DNA of 33,401 nucleotides from Gammaproteobacteria bacterium. GTDB lineage: Bacteria > Pseudomonadota > Gammaproteobacteria > Pseudomonadales > PIVM01. Shown piece after piece: positions 7,036-16,187 of the stretch. How positions within the stretch are numbered: position 1 is the stretch's first letter; each line of letters starts with the position of its first letter. Location of the stretch: NCBI GenBank assembly GCA_003353945.1, contig PIVM01000049.1:1-33401 (forward strand). Reading direction: 5' to 3'. The translations under genes were made by a program, and so were the position numbers. Below the pieces are notes generated by a model. That model saw only the letters and a program-made list of their open reading frames with translations, made no database searches and had not been told where the DNA came from.

Positions 7036-7803
7036 TTAACCGGCGCCCTCGTCCTCTTTTTCACGCATCCCTGCCGGCAGATAATTTCGCAGCATGGAGT
7101 CGATCACACGTGGATTCTGCCCAGCCTGAATCGCCAGCAGGGCATCAATGATCAGGCGTTTAATCATGCCTTCTTCACCCCGGCGCAATTTCAACTTATC
7201 CGATATAGGATTTGCTATCATATTCGCGATCATAGCGCCATAAAGCGTGGTCAGCAGGGCAACGGCCATTGCAGGTCCAATCGATTTTGGATCATCCATA
7301 TTGGCCAGCATCGCTACCAGACCAATCAAGGTGCCAATCATACCCATGGCCGGCGCTACATCGCCCAATGACTTAAAGATACTGGCACCCTTTTCATGCC
7401 GCTCCATGGTTTGGCTCATATCTTTACTTAACAGGGTCTTCACTACATCGGGATCATGACCGTCAACCAGCAATTGGATGCCATTTTCAAGAAATGGGTT
7501 ACTGACCTCCTTTCCCTCCAGCGACAACAAGCCACCCTTACGAGCCGCATCAGCCAATTCAACCACTTCATCAATCAGTTCGGCAGGATCATCCACTTTA
7601 AAAGCGAAGGCTTTTACTGCAATCTTGATGGCGCCAAGAAATTCACCCAGGCTGTATTTCATCATGACAACAAAGATGCTACCCACGACTACGATCAGGA
7701 AAGACGGCATGTCTGCAAAAATAAACAAGCCACCGCTGAGCACCATGGCCATAGCAACAATAGCCAACCCACCCACTAATCCAATAATGGTTGCTAAATC
7801 CAC
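7036..7803 (-). CDS. pomA: Sodium-driven flagellar stator protein PomA (MotA family)
   Basis: A 255-residue inner-membrane ion-channel subunit with four membrane segments: two near the N-terminus (about 5-25, 30-50) and two around 145-205, separated by the large cytoplasmic loop whose charged residues contact FliG. Diagnostic stretches are MDLATIIGLVGG, LVDGHDPDVV, GDVAPAMGMIGTLIGLVAML, NMDDPKSIGPAMAVALLTTL and GQNPRVIDS, all close to Vibrio PomA. The start codon is GTG (7801-7803), preceded by AGGAG with 7-nt spacing. It is transcribed divergently from xseB, the order seen in vibrios and many other gammaproteobacteria. Confidence 0.94.
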   Translation of the reverse strand: MDLATIIGLVGGLAIVAMAMVLSGGLFIFADMPSFLIVVVGSIFVVMMKYSLGEFLGAIKIAVKAFAFKVDDPAELIDEVVELADAARKGGLLSLEGKEVSNPFLENGIQLLVDGHDPDVVKTLLSKDMSQTMERHEKGASIFKSLGDVAPAMGMIGTLIGLVAMLANMDDPKSIGPAMAVALLTTLYGAMIANMIANPISDKLKLRRGEEGMIKRLIIDALLAIQAGQNPRVIDSMLRNYLPAGMREKEDEGAG

Positions 7804-7983
7804 TGCCCGACTCCTGTACCCGTCAGTTTACAGTCACACGATACTGCATTGTTTTTCTTTATTGAAAGCTCAACAGCCTGATTTTGTTTAGAATCTCGCC
7901 AGTCTACCGCCCAATTCATCACCCCTTAAGTCTAGACCCTTATGCCAGGAATGCCTGTAAAATCCTGCCCAATCAAGTGTTAT

Positions 7984-8012
7984 TTGACCGAACTTGGTCA
8001 GTACGGTAGGGT
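7984..8012 (+). promoter_or_regulatory. Possible xseB-ispA promoter overlapped by a small palindrome
   Basis: A -35 box TTGACC (7984-7989) and a poor -10 box TAGGGT (8007-8012) are 17 bp apart, upstream of the xseB ATG at 8044. The -35 lies in the inverted repeat TGACC-N6-GGTCA (7985-8000), which could be an operator; no regulator is recognised. Confidence 0.35.
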
Positions 8013-8043
8013 TCGCGCTGGCAATCACGCAGAGACAACCGCC

Positions 8044-8289
8044 ATGGCTCGTAGAAAACCCATCGATTTCGAAAAATCCCTTGAAAAGCTAGAAGACCTG
8101 GTCACACAAATGGAAGAGGGTGAGCTGTCATTGGAAGAGTCTCTCAAAGCCTTTGAAAAAGGCATTAAGTTGACTCGCGACTGTCAGCAGACACTCAATG
8201 AAGCAGAGCAAAAAGTGCAAATATTGCTAGAAGAGAACGATAAAACGTCAATCAGCGACTTCCCTGATCAAGAAAAAGATAATTCCTAA
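8044..8289 (+). CDS. xseB: Exodeoxyribonuclease VII small subunit
   Basis: An 81-residue small subunit of ExoVII, which binds the large subunit XseA and is needed for single-strand DNA degradation. The sequence [20 protein letters not shown], then [19 protein letters not shown], then [15 protein letters not shown], is the typical helical hairpin at full family length. A frame open further upstream (to 7942) is ignored because family members begin at MARRK and the upstream part contains the promoter region. It is first gene of xseB-ispA, with 19 bp to ispA. xseA is not in the window, as usual. Confidence 0.93.
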   Translation: MARRKPIDFEKSLEKLEDLVTQMEEGELSLEESLKAFEKGIKLTRDCQQTLNEAEQKVQILLEENDKTSISDFPDQEKDNS

Positions 8290-8308
8290 ACAATACCGAC
8301 AACCCATT

Positions 8309-9226
8309 ATGAGAGATGATTTTCAAAGCTACATCACAGCATGTCAGCAACGGGCCAACCTGGCATTAGACAATTGCCTAGCGCCGCAAAACTCTCCCTA
8401 TAGCCCCAACACTCTGCCGTTAACCAAGCAGCTTTTTGACGCTATGCGCTACAGCGTGATGAATGGCGGCAAACGGGTCAGGCCTGTTTTGCTTTACGCT
8501 ACCGCCGATGCCTTACAGTCGCCTTCGGCTATGAATAATGATTTCGATCTACTGGCCTGCTCCCTGGAGTGCATCCACAGTTATTCTCTGGCACATGATG
8601 ATCTGCCCGCTATGGATGATGACGACCTTCGCAGGGGACACCCCTCCTGTCACAAAGCGTTTGACGAAGCCCATGCCATATTAGCCGGGGATGCACTGCA
8701 AACCATGGCTTTTCATTGCATCTGCACCAGTACATTTAACGATCAACTGAAGGTTCAGTTGGTTGCTGAGCTGGCCAGGGCAGCTGGTGCCATTGGCATG
8801 GTAGGCGGTCAAGCCATTGATCTTGCCGCAGTCGACCAGCATATTGATCTGGCACATCTTCAGGCAATGCATCGGCTGAAAACCGGAGCTCTGATTCGCG
8901 CCAGCGTTACACTGGCAGCCATTGCAAGCCACTGCACCTCTGAACATCACGACGCACTCGATCAATACGCGATAAACGCTGGTCTGGCTTTTCAGGTAAG
9001 AGATGACATTCTGGATATCGAAGGTGACACCAATACCTTAGGTAAGACCCAAGGAGCGGACCAGGCACTCAACAAGCCTACCTATCCAGCACTGTTAGGA
9101 ATGGACGGCTCCAAGAAGAAATTGCAGGAACTTCATCAAGCTGCTTTAGCTGCTTTGGAACTATTTGGACCGCCCGCCGACAGGCTGAGACAGTTGGCAG
9201 ATTTTATTGTGCAAAGGCAGCATTAA
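8309..9226 (+). CDS. ispA: Farnesyl diphosphate synthase
   Basis: A 305-residue trans-isoprenyl diphosphate synthase that condenses IPP with DMAPP and GPP to make farnesyl diphosphate for quinones and undecaprenyl phosphate. The first aspartate-rich motif is D97D98LPAMD103DDDLRRG and the second is DDILDIEGD near residue 235. GGKRVRP (about 53-59) binds the IPP diphosphate. The residues two to five positions before the first motif (HSYSLAH) are small-medium, as in short-chain (C15) synthases. It sits between xseB and dxs, the standard arrangement. Confidence 0.94.
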   Translation: MRDDFQSYITACQQRANLALDNCLAPQNSPYSPNTLPLTKQLFDAMRYSVMNGGKRVRPVLLYATADALQSPSAMNNDFDLLACSLECIHSYSLAHDDLPAMDDDDLRRGHPSCHKAFDEAHAILAGDALQTMAFHCICTSTFNDQLKVQLVAELARAAGAIGMVGGQAIDLAAVDQHIDLAHLQAMHRLKTGALIRASVTLAAIASHCTSEHHDALDQYAINAGLAFQVRDDILDIEGDTNTLGKTQGADQALNKPTYPALLGMDGSKKKLQELHQAALAALELFGPPADRLRQLADFIVQRQH

Positions 9227-9415
9227 TTCGTACTTCTTGCGTAGCAGCGATTTGAGCATTTTCAAACCAATTTGCGCAATGAAAAATTCGCGCGAGAAAT
9301 ACCGGTTAAAATCATTAGAAAGCAATATGTCTTCAATTTTCAGTAAATAGTGGGGAGTTTTAACACACTTTGCGTTACAATCCGCCGTCCCATCAGTTCG
9401 ATATCCACAACCCGT

Positions 9416-11368
9416 ATGCTCAAGACCTTCCCTCATAAGCGCCCATCAACGCCGCTGCTTGATACAATCAACAGCCCGACGGATTTGCGCCAACTCAGTG
9501 AAGAACAGTTACCAATCCTGGCCTATGAACTGCGCGAGTTTCTCCTTTTCAGCGTTGGCCAGACCGGCGGGCATTTTGGCGCAGGGTTAGGCGTAGTCGA
9601 ACTAACGATTGCCTTGCATTACCTGTTTCAAACGCCACACGACAAACTGATATGGGATGTGGGACATCAATGCTATCCTCACAAAGTACTCACCGGACGT
9701 CGCGAGCAAATGCACACGCTGCGACAAAAGGACGGCATCGCCGGCTTCCCAAAACGTAGCGAAAGCCCGTTTGACAGTTTTGGCGTTGGACACTCAAGCA
9801 CCAGTATCAGCGCTGCTCTGGGAATGGCAATCGCAGCCAGACAGCAAGGTAAAAATCAACATACTGTAGCCATTATTGGCGATGGTGCAATGACGGCCGG
9901 AATGGCCTTTGAAGCACTCAATCATGCAGCGCACACGAAAGAGAACCTGCTGGTTATCCTTAATGATAACCAGATGTCGATTTCCCAAAGTGAAGGCGGA
10001 CTCGCCAATTATTTTGCCAAAATCTGGGCAAGCAAACTCTATACGACAGTCCGCCAAGGCGGAAAACGCGTCCTCTCAAAAATTCCACCTGCTTTCGAAC
10101 TGGCGCGACGAACCGAAGAACATATGAAAGGCATGGTAGCTCCCGGCACTTTATTTGAAGAACTGGGATTTAACTACATCGGCCCTGTTGACGGCCATGA
10201 TATGTCCAGCCTCATTCACACTATCAGCAATATGCGAGAAATGAACGGCCCTCAGTTGCTTCACATTTTCACCAAAAAAGGCAAAGGCTTCATTCCGGCA
10301 GAACGTGACCCCGTAGGTTATCATGCGATCAATAAAATTGAACCGGAAACAAAAGTCAGTGTGGCCACGCCGAAAAGGCCAAAAAAACCAAAATATCAAC
10401 AGGTATTTGGCGATTGGCTCTACGATATGGCAACACAGAATCCCAAACTAGTAGGGATAACACCTGCGATGAGTGAAGGCTCAGGCATGGTCGCGTTCGC
10501 CGAGAAATTTCCAGAACGATTCCATGATGTTGCAATTGCTGAGCAACACGCCGTCACTCTGGCAGCAGGCCTTGCTTGCGAGGGTTTAAAACCTGTTGTG
10601 GCCATCTATTCCACTTTTTTACAGCGTGCTTATGACCAGCTCGTGCATGATGTTGCACTGCAGAATTTGGATGTATTATTCGCCATTGACCGTGCCGGCC
10701 TGGTGGGTGAAGACGGTCCGACTCACGCCGGCGCATTTGACCTAAGCTATCTGCGCTGTATCCCCAATATGGTCATCATGACCCCTTCGGATGAAAATGA
10801 AACACGGCATCTGCTCTATACCGGCTTTATGTATCAAGGACCTGCTGCTGTGCGCTACCCAAGAGGAAGCGGTACCGGTGTTAACATCGACCAGCAAATG
10901 CAAGTCGTAGAAATCGGCAATGCGTCGCTTAAACGCCAGGGACAAGGAGTTGCGATTCTCTGTTTCGGCACCTTAATGAATCATGTTTTGATAGCAGCAG
11001 AGCAACTCAATGCCACAGTAGTGGATATGCGATATGTGAAACCCCTGGATGAAACAATGATCAAGCAGATGACCGAACAGCATCAACTGCTTGTAACCGT
11101 TGAAGAAAACTCTATCACCGGGGGCGCTGGAAGCTCGGTGGCCGAATATCTGTCTCAACAAGGCACTGTGATTCCACTGCTGCAGCTGGGCTTACCTGAC
11201 CATTTTATTGAACAGGGTACTCGTCAGCAATTATTACGCATGTGCGAATTGGATGCCGATGGCATACAAAACTCAATCGAACAGCGTTTGAATCAGCTTT
11301 CAGCAACCAGGCTAATACGGGAAAAATCAACAGAATCTCCTGAAGAGGAAGCCCTAACGGGCAGTTAG
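9416..11368 (+). CDS. dxs: 1-deoxy-D-xylulose-5-phosphate synthase
   Basis: The thiamine-diphosphate enzyme that condenses pyruvate and glyceraldehyde 3-phosphate, the entry step of the MEP pathway to isoprenoids. The protein starting at [10 protein letters not shown] has 650 residues (Escherichia coli 620). It shows [20 protein letters not shown], the ThDP motif GDGAMTAG...[16 protein letters not shown], the catalytic-Glu stretch [14 protein letters not shown] and [16 protein letters not shown]. The frame is open 22 codons upstream, but that part has no family similarity. The extra length is a C-terminal tail of about 25 residues after the conserved end. A TACAAT box (9376-9381) in the 189-bp gap after ispA may give it its own promoter. 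The pathway partner ispA is just upstream, and this enzyme's product also feeds thiamine synthesis (thiDE is nearby). Confidence 0.95.
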   Translation: MLKTFPHKRPSTPLLDTINSPTDLRQLSEEQLPILAYELREFLLFSVGQTGGHFGAGLGVVELTIALHYLFQTPHDKLIWDVGHQCYPHKVLTGRREQMHTLRQKDGIAGFPKRSESPFDSFGVGHSSTSISAALGMAIAARQQGKNQHTVAIIGDGAMTAGMAFEALNHAAHTKENLLVILNDNQMSISQSEGGLANYFAKIWASKLYTTVRQGGKRVLSKIPPAFELARRTEEHMKGMVAPGTLFEELGFNYIGPVDGHDMSSLIHTISNMREMNGPQLLHIFTKKGKGFIPAERDPVGYHAINKIEPETKVSVATPKRPKKPKYQQVFGDWLYDMATQNPKLVGITPAMSEGSGMVAFAEKFPERFHDVAIAEQHAVTLAAGLACEGLKPVVAIYSTFLQRAYDQLVHDVALQNLDVLFAIDRAGLVGEDGPTHAGAFDLSYLRCIPNMVIMTPSDENETRHLLYTGFMYQGPAAVRYPRGSGTGVNIDQQMQVVEIGNASLKRQGQGVAILCFGTLMNHVLIAAEQLNATVVDMRYVKPLDETMIKQMTEQHQLLVTVEENSITGGAGSSVAEYLSQQGTVIPLLQLGLPDHFIEQGTRQQLLRMCELDADGIQNSIEQRLNQLSATRLIREKSTESPEEEALTGS

Positions 11369-11371
11369 GGC
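11351..11371 (+). terminator. Hairpin overlapping the dxs stop codon
   Basis: GCCCTAAC-GGGCA-GTTAGGGC forms a perfect 8-bp stem that includes the dxs TAG. No T run follows on either strand, so it is at best a weak or factor-assisted terminator, or a 3'-end stabiliser. Confidence 0.3.
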
Positions 11372-11417
11372 TCGCGAAAAATGCTATTTCCGCGGTAAGT
11401 TTTCAGTTCTCATCGGG

Positions 11418-12026
11418 CTAGTCTCCTTGAGCCACACCATCATCCATTAAATGCCCAAGCTTACCCGCCTTGGTCTCCAAATACCGAGCATTGTGTGGAT
11501 TTCTACCCGTATGCAACGCAATACGCTCGCTGATCTCAATCCCCATGCTTTTCAACGCCTCCACCTTGCGTGGATTGTTTGTCATCAACTTCAGCGAGTT
11601 AATTCCCAGGTGCTCCAGCATGACTTTGCAGACACTGTAATCACGCAAATCCGCTCCAAAACCCAAGCGCTCGTTAGCTTCTACCGTATCAGCGCCTTCA
11701 TCTTGCAATTTATAGGCTTTGATTTTGTTCAACAATCCTATCCCACGCCCTTCCTGGCGCAGGTACAACAACACACCACAGCCGTTTTCAGCAATTTTCT
11801 GCATGGCTGCCTGTAGCTGAGATCCACAATCACAGCGTGCGCTAAACAAGGCATCGCCTGTAAGACATTCAGAATGCATACGGGCCAACACCGGCTCACC
11901 ATTGGACACGTCACCAAGCGTCAGCACGACATGCTCTTTGTCGTTTTCCTCATCCCAAAAACCGTGCATTTCAAATTCGGCCCATTGCGTGGGTAAATGC
12001 GAACTTTCAATATAACGAACCGACAA
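11418..12026 (-). CDS. ribA: GTP cyclohydrolase II
   Basis: A 202-residue zinc enzyme that opens the imidazole ring of GTP, the first step of riboflavin synthesis. The Zn ligands C54, C65 and C67 are in [18 protein letters not shown]. The GTP-binding and catalytic stretch is [20 protein letters not shown], followed by DLRDYSVC and [12 protein letters not shown]. It is the stand-alone RibA form, without a RibB domain. The start codon is TTG (12024-12026), preceded by AAGGAG with 7-8 nt spacing. Nothing resembling an FMN riboswitch was seen in the upstream gap. It converges on dxs. Confidence 0.95.
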   Translation of the reverse strand: MSVRYIESSHLPTQWAEFEMHGFWDEENDKEHVVLTLGDVSNGEPVLARMHSECLTGDALFSARCDCGSQLQAAMQKIAENGCGVLLYLRQEGRGIGLLNKIKAYKLQDEGADTVEANERLGFGADLRDYSVCKVMLEHLGINSLKLMTNNPRKVEALKSMGIEISERIALHTGRNPHNARYLETKAGKLGHLMDDGVAQGD

Positions 12027-12133
12027 CGGATGACTCCTTTACTTGATTTCGAGGGGCGCATATTTTATCAGTTCAAGGGACCAGAAAGCGAATTTTGGCG
12101 GATTTAATTTGCAAAATGAACAAAACTAAACGC

Positions 12134-12790
12134 TTATTTCTGTTCAAGATACAAGATTCCGCTCTCTTCACGCATAGAAACACGCCGCAAGTAGCTCATT
12201 CCTAACAAGATATGCTTTGGGTATTCACCAATAATCACCACGCCAGGCACCTGATGAATGACAATACCGCCAACTCCCACACTTTCCAGAGTTAGGTAAT
12301 AGGCTTCAGCCAGCCCACTCGCGGTACGAACCTTGCCTCGCTTGCCCTGTTCGTAATAGCGAATCCCAAGTTGTTTTGCCTGACGGCTGTTAAGTGCCAC
12401 TGAGGTGGCGCCAGTATCAACGATCATCTCTACACTCTGACCGTTAATGCGGCCACCAGCAATATAACTACGGCCTTGGCTCATAGGAATAGCGACCGTC
12501 TTTTTTTCAGGAACAGTAAATCGCGAGCTGATTTGGCGACTAAGATACAACGTTTTCCGTTGCCCGCCAATTTCGACTTCCGCGGCTTTTGTTGAGCTCG
12601 AAACCAGCAAAACCCCTTCCGGTGATCGCTTGCCGACTTTCAGCATGCGCTGACGTCCATCAATTTCCATCACAGCGCCATTCTTAAACAAACCCTTAAC
12701 GGCGATATCCAGGGCAAATACCGAAAGGGGAAAACTGATGACAAGAAGAATTACAATCACCCTCAATGAGGAATAAAAACTGATCAACAT
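12134..12790 (-). CDS. Retropepsin-like aspartic protease, exported (clan AA)
   Basis: A 218-residue protein with a hydrophobic N-terminal segment (about 9-26, SLRVIVILLVISFPLSVFA) that fits a signal peptide or anchor, followed by a small beta-rich domain. The C-terminal half (about 105-215) is a single retropepsin domain: active-site motif MIVDTGATSVALN (DTG, about residue 126) and a second hydrophobic-Gly stretch HILLGMSYL. This is the architecture of the bacterial TIGR02281-type family, which would act as a homodimer in the periplasm; physiological substrates are not known. It is separated by about 107 bp from ribA on the same strand and may have its own promoter. Confidence 0.8.
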   Translation of the reverse strand: MLISFYSSLRVIVILLVISFPLSVFALDIAVKGLFKNGAVMEIDGRQRMLKVGKRSPEGVLLVSSSTKAAEVEIGGQRKTLYLSRQISSRFTVPEKKTVAIPMSQGRSYIAGGRINGQSVEMIVDTGATSVALNSRQAKQLGIRYYEQGKRGKVRTASGLAEAYYLTLESVGVGGIVIHQVPGVVIIGEYPKHILLGMSYLRRVSMREESGILYLEQK

Positions 12791-13054
12791 TAGCTATATT
12801 TCTCCATACAACAGCCCAGGAACTGGGTCATACTATTCAGGATATGCAAGGCTGCCGGCCCGTGCAACTATGACCCCGACTGATGCCGATCATTAAGCAA
12901 GCAAATAAAACACTATTCGCCTACACTCTAAACTCTCTAACAAATTCACTAACTTGTCTGCTGAATACCTGCTGACGACTACAGTTATTAAAAAGATAAC
13001 GCTTTATTCTTAAAACATATTATGTTAATAATAACCAAAAAGGTCGCTAGCTCT

Positions 13055-13819
13055 ATGAAAAACCATATATTAATTGTTGCTATTGTCATCCTATCGCTCT
13101 CCGGCTCTTCTGTATTCGCCGAGTTTTATCTTGGCGCACAGGTAAATGCCAATAGTATTGATGCTGATCCTACGGGTTTTGTTGGTGCTAATTCACTCTG
13201 GACGGTTTCCGACGATAACAGCGGGTTTAGCGTTGGCGCAGGGTGGAAATTTACTAAAAATCTTAGTGCAGAGCTGCACTATAGCTATCTAGGCAATATT
13301 GCTGGCACAACACTCTCTGTTGAAACTATCAATACTCCCTTAGACCGAACAGACCCTGACTCTCCAAGATATAGCCATGCCTCTATCCATGAGATGGAAG
13401 CTGAATTCAGCACCCTTACTCCAGCAATCAAAATCAGTTTACCAGCCGATGAGAGTTTTTACGTCTATGCAAAGCTCGGTATAGATGTCTGGCAAAGTGA
13501 CGCCACATTTAGCTACAACGTCACACTCGACGATCGCCCAGACAACGGGATTGAGCCCGGCCTCTACGTAGGCACCACAACGGACAGCGGCGCTAATCTA
13601 TTTTTTGGGGCCGGTGGTGTTTTTAATATCAGCCCAGCCATGAAAATCTATGCCGAATATGATATTCACCGTTTCAATGCTGCTTTGAACATCGCTAGCG
13701 GCATATCAGGTACACCCGATATTGCCGGTGAAGCTGAAATCAGTGTCAACTCCATCACATTTGGCATTGAATACCACTTTGTCTCCTTTGTTGATGAGCT
13801 TTTTGAAGTCGACTTTTAA
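13055..13819 (+). CDS. Outer-membrane beta-barrel protein (OmpA/OmpW-like porin fold), copy 1
   Basis: The start at MKNHILIVAIVIL gives a clean signal peptide with predicted cleavage after SSVFA; the mature protein begins EFYLGAQV. An upstream in-frame ATG at 13022 lacks a ribosome site, while AAGGT precedes this one. The mature part (about 232 residues) alternates polar and hydrophobic residues with recurrent barrel strands (GFSVGAGWKFTKNLSAELHYSY, here shown only as a span; VYAKLGIDVWQSD; FFGAGGVFNI; MKIYAEYDIHRF; TFGIEYHF), typical of eight-stranded OMP_b-brl proteins. The end FVSFVDELFEVDF extends past the usual terminal aromatic strand. Ligand and function are unknown. It is followed by a related barrel gene. 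Confidence 0.7.
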   Translation: MKNHILIVAIVILSLSGSSVFAEFYLGAQVNANSIDADPTGFVGANSLWTVSDDNSGFSVGAGWKFTKNLSAELHYSYLGNIAGTTLSVETINTPLDRTDPDSPRYSHASIHEMEAEFSTLTPAIKISLPADESFYVYAKLGIDVWQSDATFSYNVTLDDRPDNGIEPGLYVGTTTDSGANLFFGAGGVFNISPAMKIYAEYDIHRFNAALNIASGISGTPDIAGEAEISVNSITFGIEYHFVSFVDELFEVDF

Positions 13820-13976
13820 TTGAAAAACGTCTTAATCTGCTTGAACTGCCTAGGAATTAAGCTCAAAATGGACGGCAATTTAAAATAGATAGATAATAGG
13901 CTCATTACTGCATTCTGTGCCAACAATAAAACTGACTTAACAATAACAAATCAAGACCAATAGATAGGGAAGAACC

Positions 13977-14606
13977 ATGAAAACTGTATATACAACTTTA
14001 CTAATGCTTGCCTGTATGGCCAGCAGCTTTAGTGCTTATGCTGTTGAATTCTATGCTGGCGTCAATATGGGACAGTCTCACTTCACCATGGACAGCATTG
14101 ATGCCCCTCAAATCGCACTTGTCAAAATGCCTCTTGAATCTGAAACGGATACCTTTACGTCCCTGACACTGGGTTACGTCCTTACCGAAGCATTATCCGT
14201 GGAACTCGGCTACAACGATTTTGGCACCTACGAATCCCGTGGTGAATTTGACGTCACAGGCCCCGAGGTAGAAGATAATACTTGGGACATCTCTGTAGAC
14301 TTAAGCTCACTCTCCCTGTCGGCTGCAAGCAAGCTGATGGTAACCGATAATTTTAGTTTGAAGGGTAAATTCGGTTTTCAATTCTGGGAATCTGATGTAA
14401 CCGTTGGGAAAATTGGGCAACCCTATGTTATGTCCACCCCCCAATCAATCAAGAGTGAGGCTCATACAGATCCGTATTTTGCCCTAGGCGCCTCTTATCG
14501 CTTTGATCTTGGTCTTGATGTTAACTTCGAATATCAGATGATGGACCTTCAGAAATATGATACCGATGTTGCTACTTTAGGGGTTTCCTACGCTTTTTCT
14601 TTCTAG
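13977..14606 (+). CDS. Outer-membrane beta-barrel protein (OmpA-like fold), copy 2
   Basis: A 209-residue protein with a signal peptide (MKTVYTTLLMLACMASSFSAYA) and a mature start EFYAGVNMGQ that mirrors the preceding gene (EFYLGAQVN). Barrel strands include LTLGYVLTEALSVELGYNDF, KGKFGFQFWESD, YFALGASYRF and DVNFEYQM, and it ends with the classic terminal aromatic YAFSF recognised by the BAM complex. GGGAAGA is a good ribosome site 5 nt before the ATG. The FWESD/VWQSD and SIDA stretches shared with the upstream gene suggest old tandem duplication. Function unknown. Confidence 0.72.
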   Translation: MKTVYTTLLMLACMASSFSAYAVEFYAGVNMGQSHFTMDSIDAPQIALVKMPLESETDTFTSLTLGYVLTEALSVELGYNDFGTYESRGEFDVTGPEVEDNTWDISVDLSSLSLSAASKLMVTDNFSLKGKFGFQFWESDVTVGKIGQPYVMSTPQSIKSEAHTDPYFALGASYRFDLGLDVNFEYQMMDLQKYDTDVATLGVSYAFSF

Positions 14607-14645
14607 TCGGGCAGTCAGGTTTTTACGCTTCCTCACCCCGATAAA

Positions 14646-14689
14646 CGTCTAAACTTCCTACCCCGCAAGCCGGACAGGAAGTTTAGACG
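14646..14689 (-). terminator. Long inverted repeat at the end of thiDE, likely terminator
   Basis: CGTCTAAACTTCCT (14646-14659) and AGGAAGTTTAGACG (14676-14689) are perfect 14-bp arms around a 16-nt loop. Read on the minus strand, the stem contains the thiDE stop codon and is followed by TTTAT. It also closes the rightward barrel operon, so it may serve both directions. Confidence 0.55.
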
Positions 14690-16185
14690 CCCTCAATCAG
14701 GGACAATAATCTAGCCACTTCACAGGCATAATCTTCGGCCTGAGTAATGGCGCTAACCATGGCAATACTGCCAACTCCACTTCTCAGCACCTGCTTTGCC
14801 CGTTCATAATCGATACCTCCTATCGCCACCAGCGGATATTCATCCCGCAGCAGCTCCACCCACTGCGTTAGTTGCGTAGTACCTTGTTCTGAAAAACGCA
14901 TCACTTTGGTGGTGGTTTCATAAATAGGCCCAATGGCGATATAACTGGGGCGAATCCCATGCGCACGCGCGATTTCCCACCAACTATGGGTGCTAACACC
15001 CAAACGCAACCCCGCCTCAGCAATCGCTTTTAAGTCTGCAGCATCAAGATCCTCCTGCCCAAGATGCACACCGTAAGCACCGTATTTGATCGCATACTGC
15101 CAATAATCATTAATAAACAGACGAGTTTGGTATTCTTTTGCCAAAGAGACAGCTTCGCTTATCTGTTTTTCGGTATCGGCCTGATTACTTTCTTTAATCC
15201 GCAGTTGCACTGCGCTTATACCGAGCGGCAATAAGCGTGCAAGCCATTCAACCGAATCCACCACCGGATACAAACCCAGTCGCTTTGTATCACAAGACGG
15301 ATAGCTTTGCTGCATCGGTCCGTTTAAGTGCTTGGTGATGATCGGGAAATCACTCAGCTGTTGCGGAAAACCACCATGAACCACAGGTCCAGGCCCACGT
15401 CCAATAGAAGCTGCCTGACGAATCCCTTGGGTAACGTAAGCCCTGGCCAGCACCATGGCATCTTCTACACAAAAGCCCTTGGCTATACAGGCTGTAATTG
15501 CTGATGACAGCGTGCAACCACTGCCATGCGTATGCGGCGTATTGATTTTTTCTGCTAACAGCCAGAAACTTTGCTGACCATCACTGTAATAATCTCCACA
15601 GCAATAATTGCCCGCTCCATCCTGTAAGGCTGCTCCATGCCCCCCCGTAATCAGCACCGCCCGACAACCCTTATCCAAAATACATTGAGCAGCCCATGCC
15701 ATATCGTCAGTTGAAACAATCGGCTGTCCAATTAAGCATTCAGCCTCAGGCATGTTCGGCGTCAACAGGTCAACATGTGGCAATAACTGAGATTCAAATT
15801 GGGCAAGTGCGCTAGCATCCAATAACGGCTTACCACTGCTCGACTGCAATACCGGATCACAGACAACATAGGCATCACAATCGGCCAGTGCAGTGGCAAC
15901 CACTTCCACTGTGGCTACATTATCCAGCATGCCAATTTTAATCGCTGCCGCAGGCAAATCATCCTTCAGAGCTTGAATCTGCTGTTGAATATGTTCCGGT
16001 GGCAGGGATTGAATTCCCGTTACTGCCTGAGAGTTTTGCGCAGTTGAGGCAGTCAGCACACTGCATCCATGTACGTCAAAATCGCCAAAACTCTGCAAAT
16101 CAGCCTGAATACCTGCTCCACCCCCGCTGTCTGAACCCGCAATTGTCCAGGCAATGGGTTTACTGCCGCGATTACTGTCTATCAT
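14683..16185 (-). CDS. thiDE: Bifunctional HMP kinase/HMP-P kinase - thiamine-phosphate synthase (ThiD-ThiE fusion)
   Basis: A fusion of two consecutive thiamine-pathway enzymes. Residues about 1-265 are ThiD (phosphorylates hydroxymethylpyrimidine and its phosphate): TIAGSDSGGGAGIQAD, LTPNMPEAE, TPHTHGSGCTLSSAI. Residues about 290-500 are ThiE (joins HMP-PP with the thiazole phosphate): VQLRIKE, FINDYWQYA, GVHLGQEDLDAADL, IGPIYETTTK, VAIGGIDYERA. Both active sites look intact. The ATG at 16185 lies 2 nt after the epmA stop; an alternative TTG at 16191 overlaps that stop (TTGA) and has GGAG 5 nt upstream, so the true start is uncertain by two codons. It is third gene of efp-epmA-thiDE; no TPP riboswitch is seen, as the gene has no leader of its own. 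Confidence 0.93.
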   Translation of the reverse strand: MIDSNRGSKPIAWTIAGSDSGGGAGIQADLQSFGDFDVHGCSVLTASTAQNSQAVTGIQSLPPEHIQQQIQALKDDLPAAAIKIGMLDNVATVEVVATALADCDAYVVCDPVLQSSSGKPLLDASALAQFESQLLPHVDLLTPNMPEAECLIGQPIVSTDDMAWAAQCILDKGCRAVLITGGHGAALQDGAGNYCCGDYYSDGQQSFWLLAEKINTPHTHGSGCTLSSAITACIAKGFCVEDAMVLARAYVTQGIRQAASIGRGPGPVVHGGFPQQLSDFPIITKHLNGPMQQSYPSCDTKRLGLYPVVDSVEWLARLLPLGISAVQLRIKESNQADTEKQISEAVSLAKEYQTRLFINDYWQYAIKYGAYGVHLGQEDLDAADLKAIAEAGLRLGVSTHSWWEIARAHGIRPSYIAIGPIYETTTKVMRFSEQGTTQLTQWVELLRDEYPLVAIGGIDYERAKQVLRSGVGSIAMVSAITQAEDYACEVARLLSLIEGV

Positions 16186-16187
16186 GC

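Noticed and set aside
7942-8043. 34-codon upstream extension of xseB
   Set aside because: XseB proteins begin at MARRKP; the upstream part contains the palindrome and the probable promoter.
9350-9415. 22-codon upstream extension of dxs
   Set aside because: No family similarity, and it includes a likely -10 box (9376-9381).
12027-12133. Search for an FMN riboswitch before ribA
   Set aside because: The gap is too short and shows no RFN-like conserved segments; only a simple promoter and ribosome site are plausible.
12825-12837. CCCAG-GAA-CTGGG hairpin containing a GGA, considered as a second Rsm-type RNA
   Set aside because: It is isolated; no further GGA hairpins, promoter or terminator accompany it.
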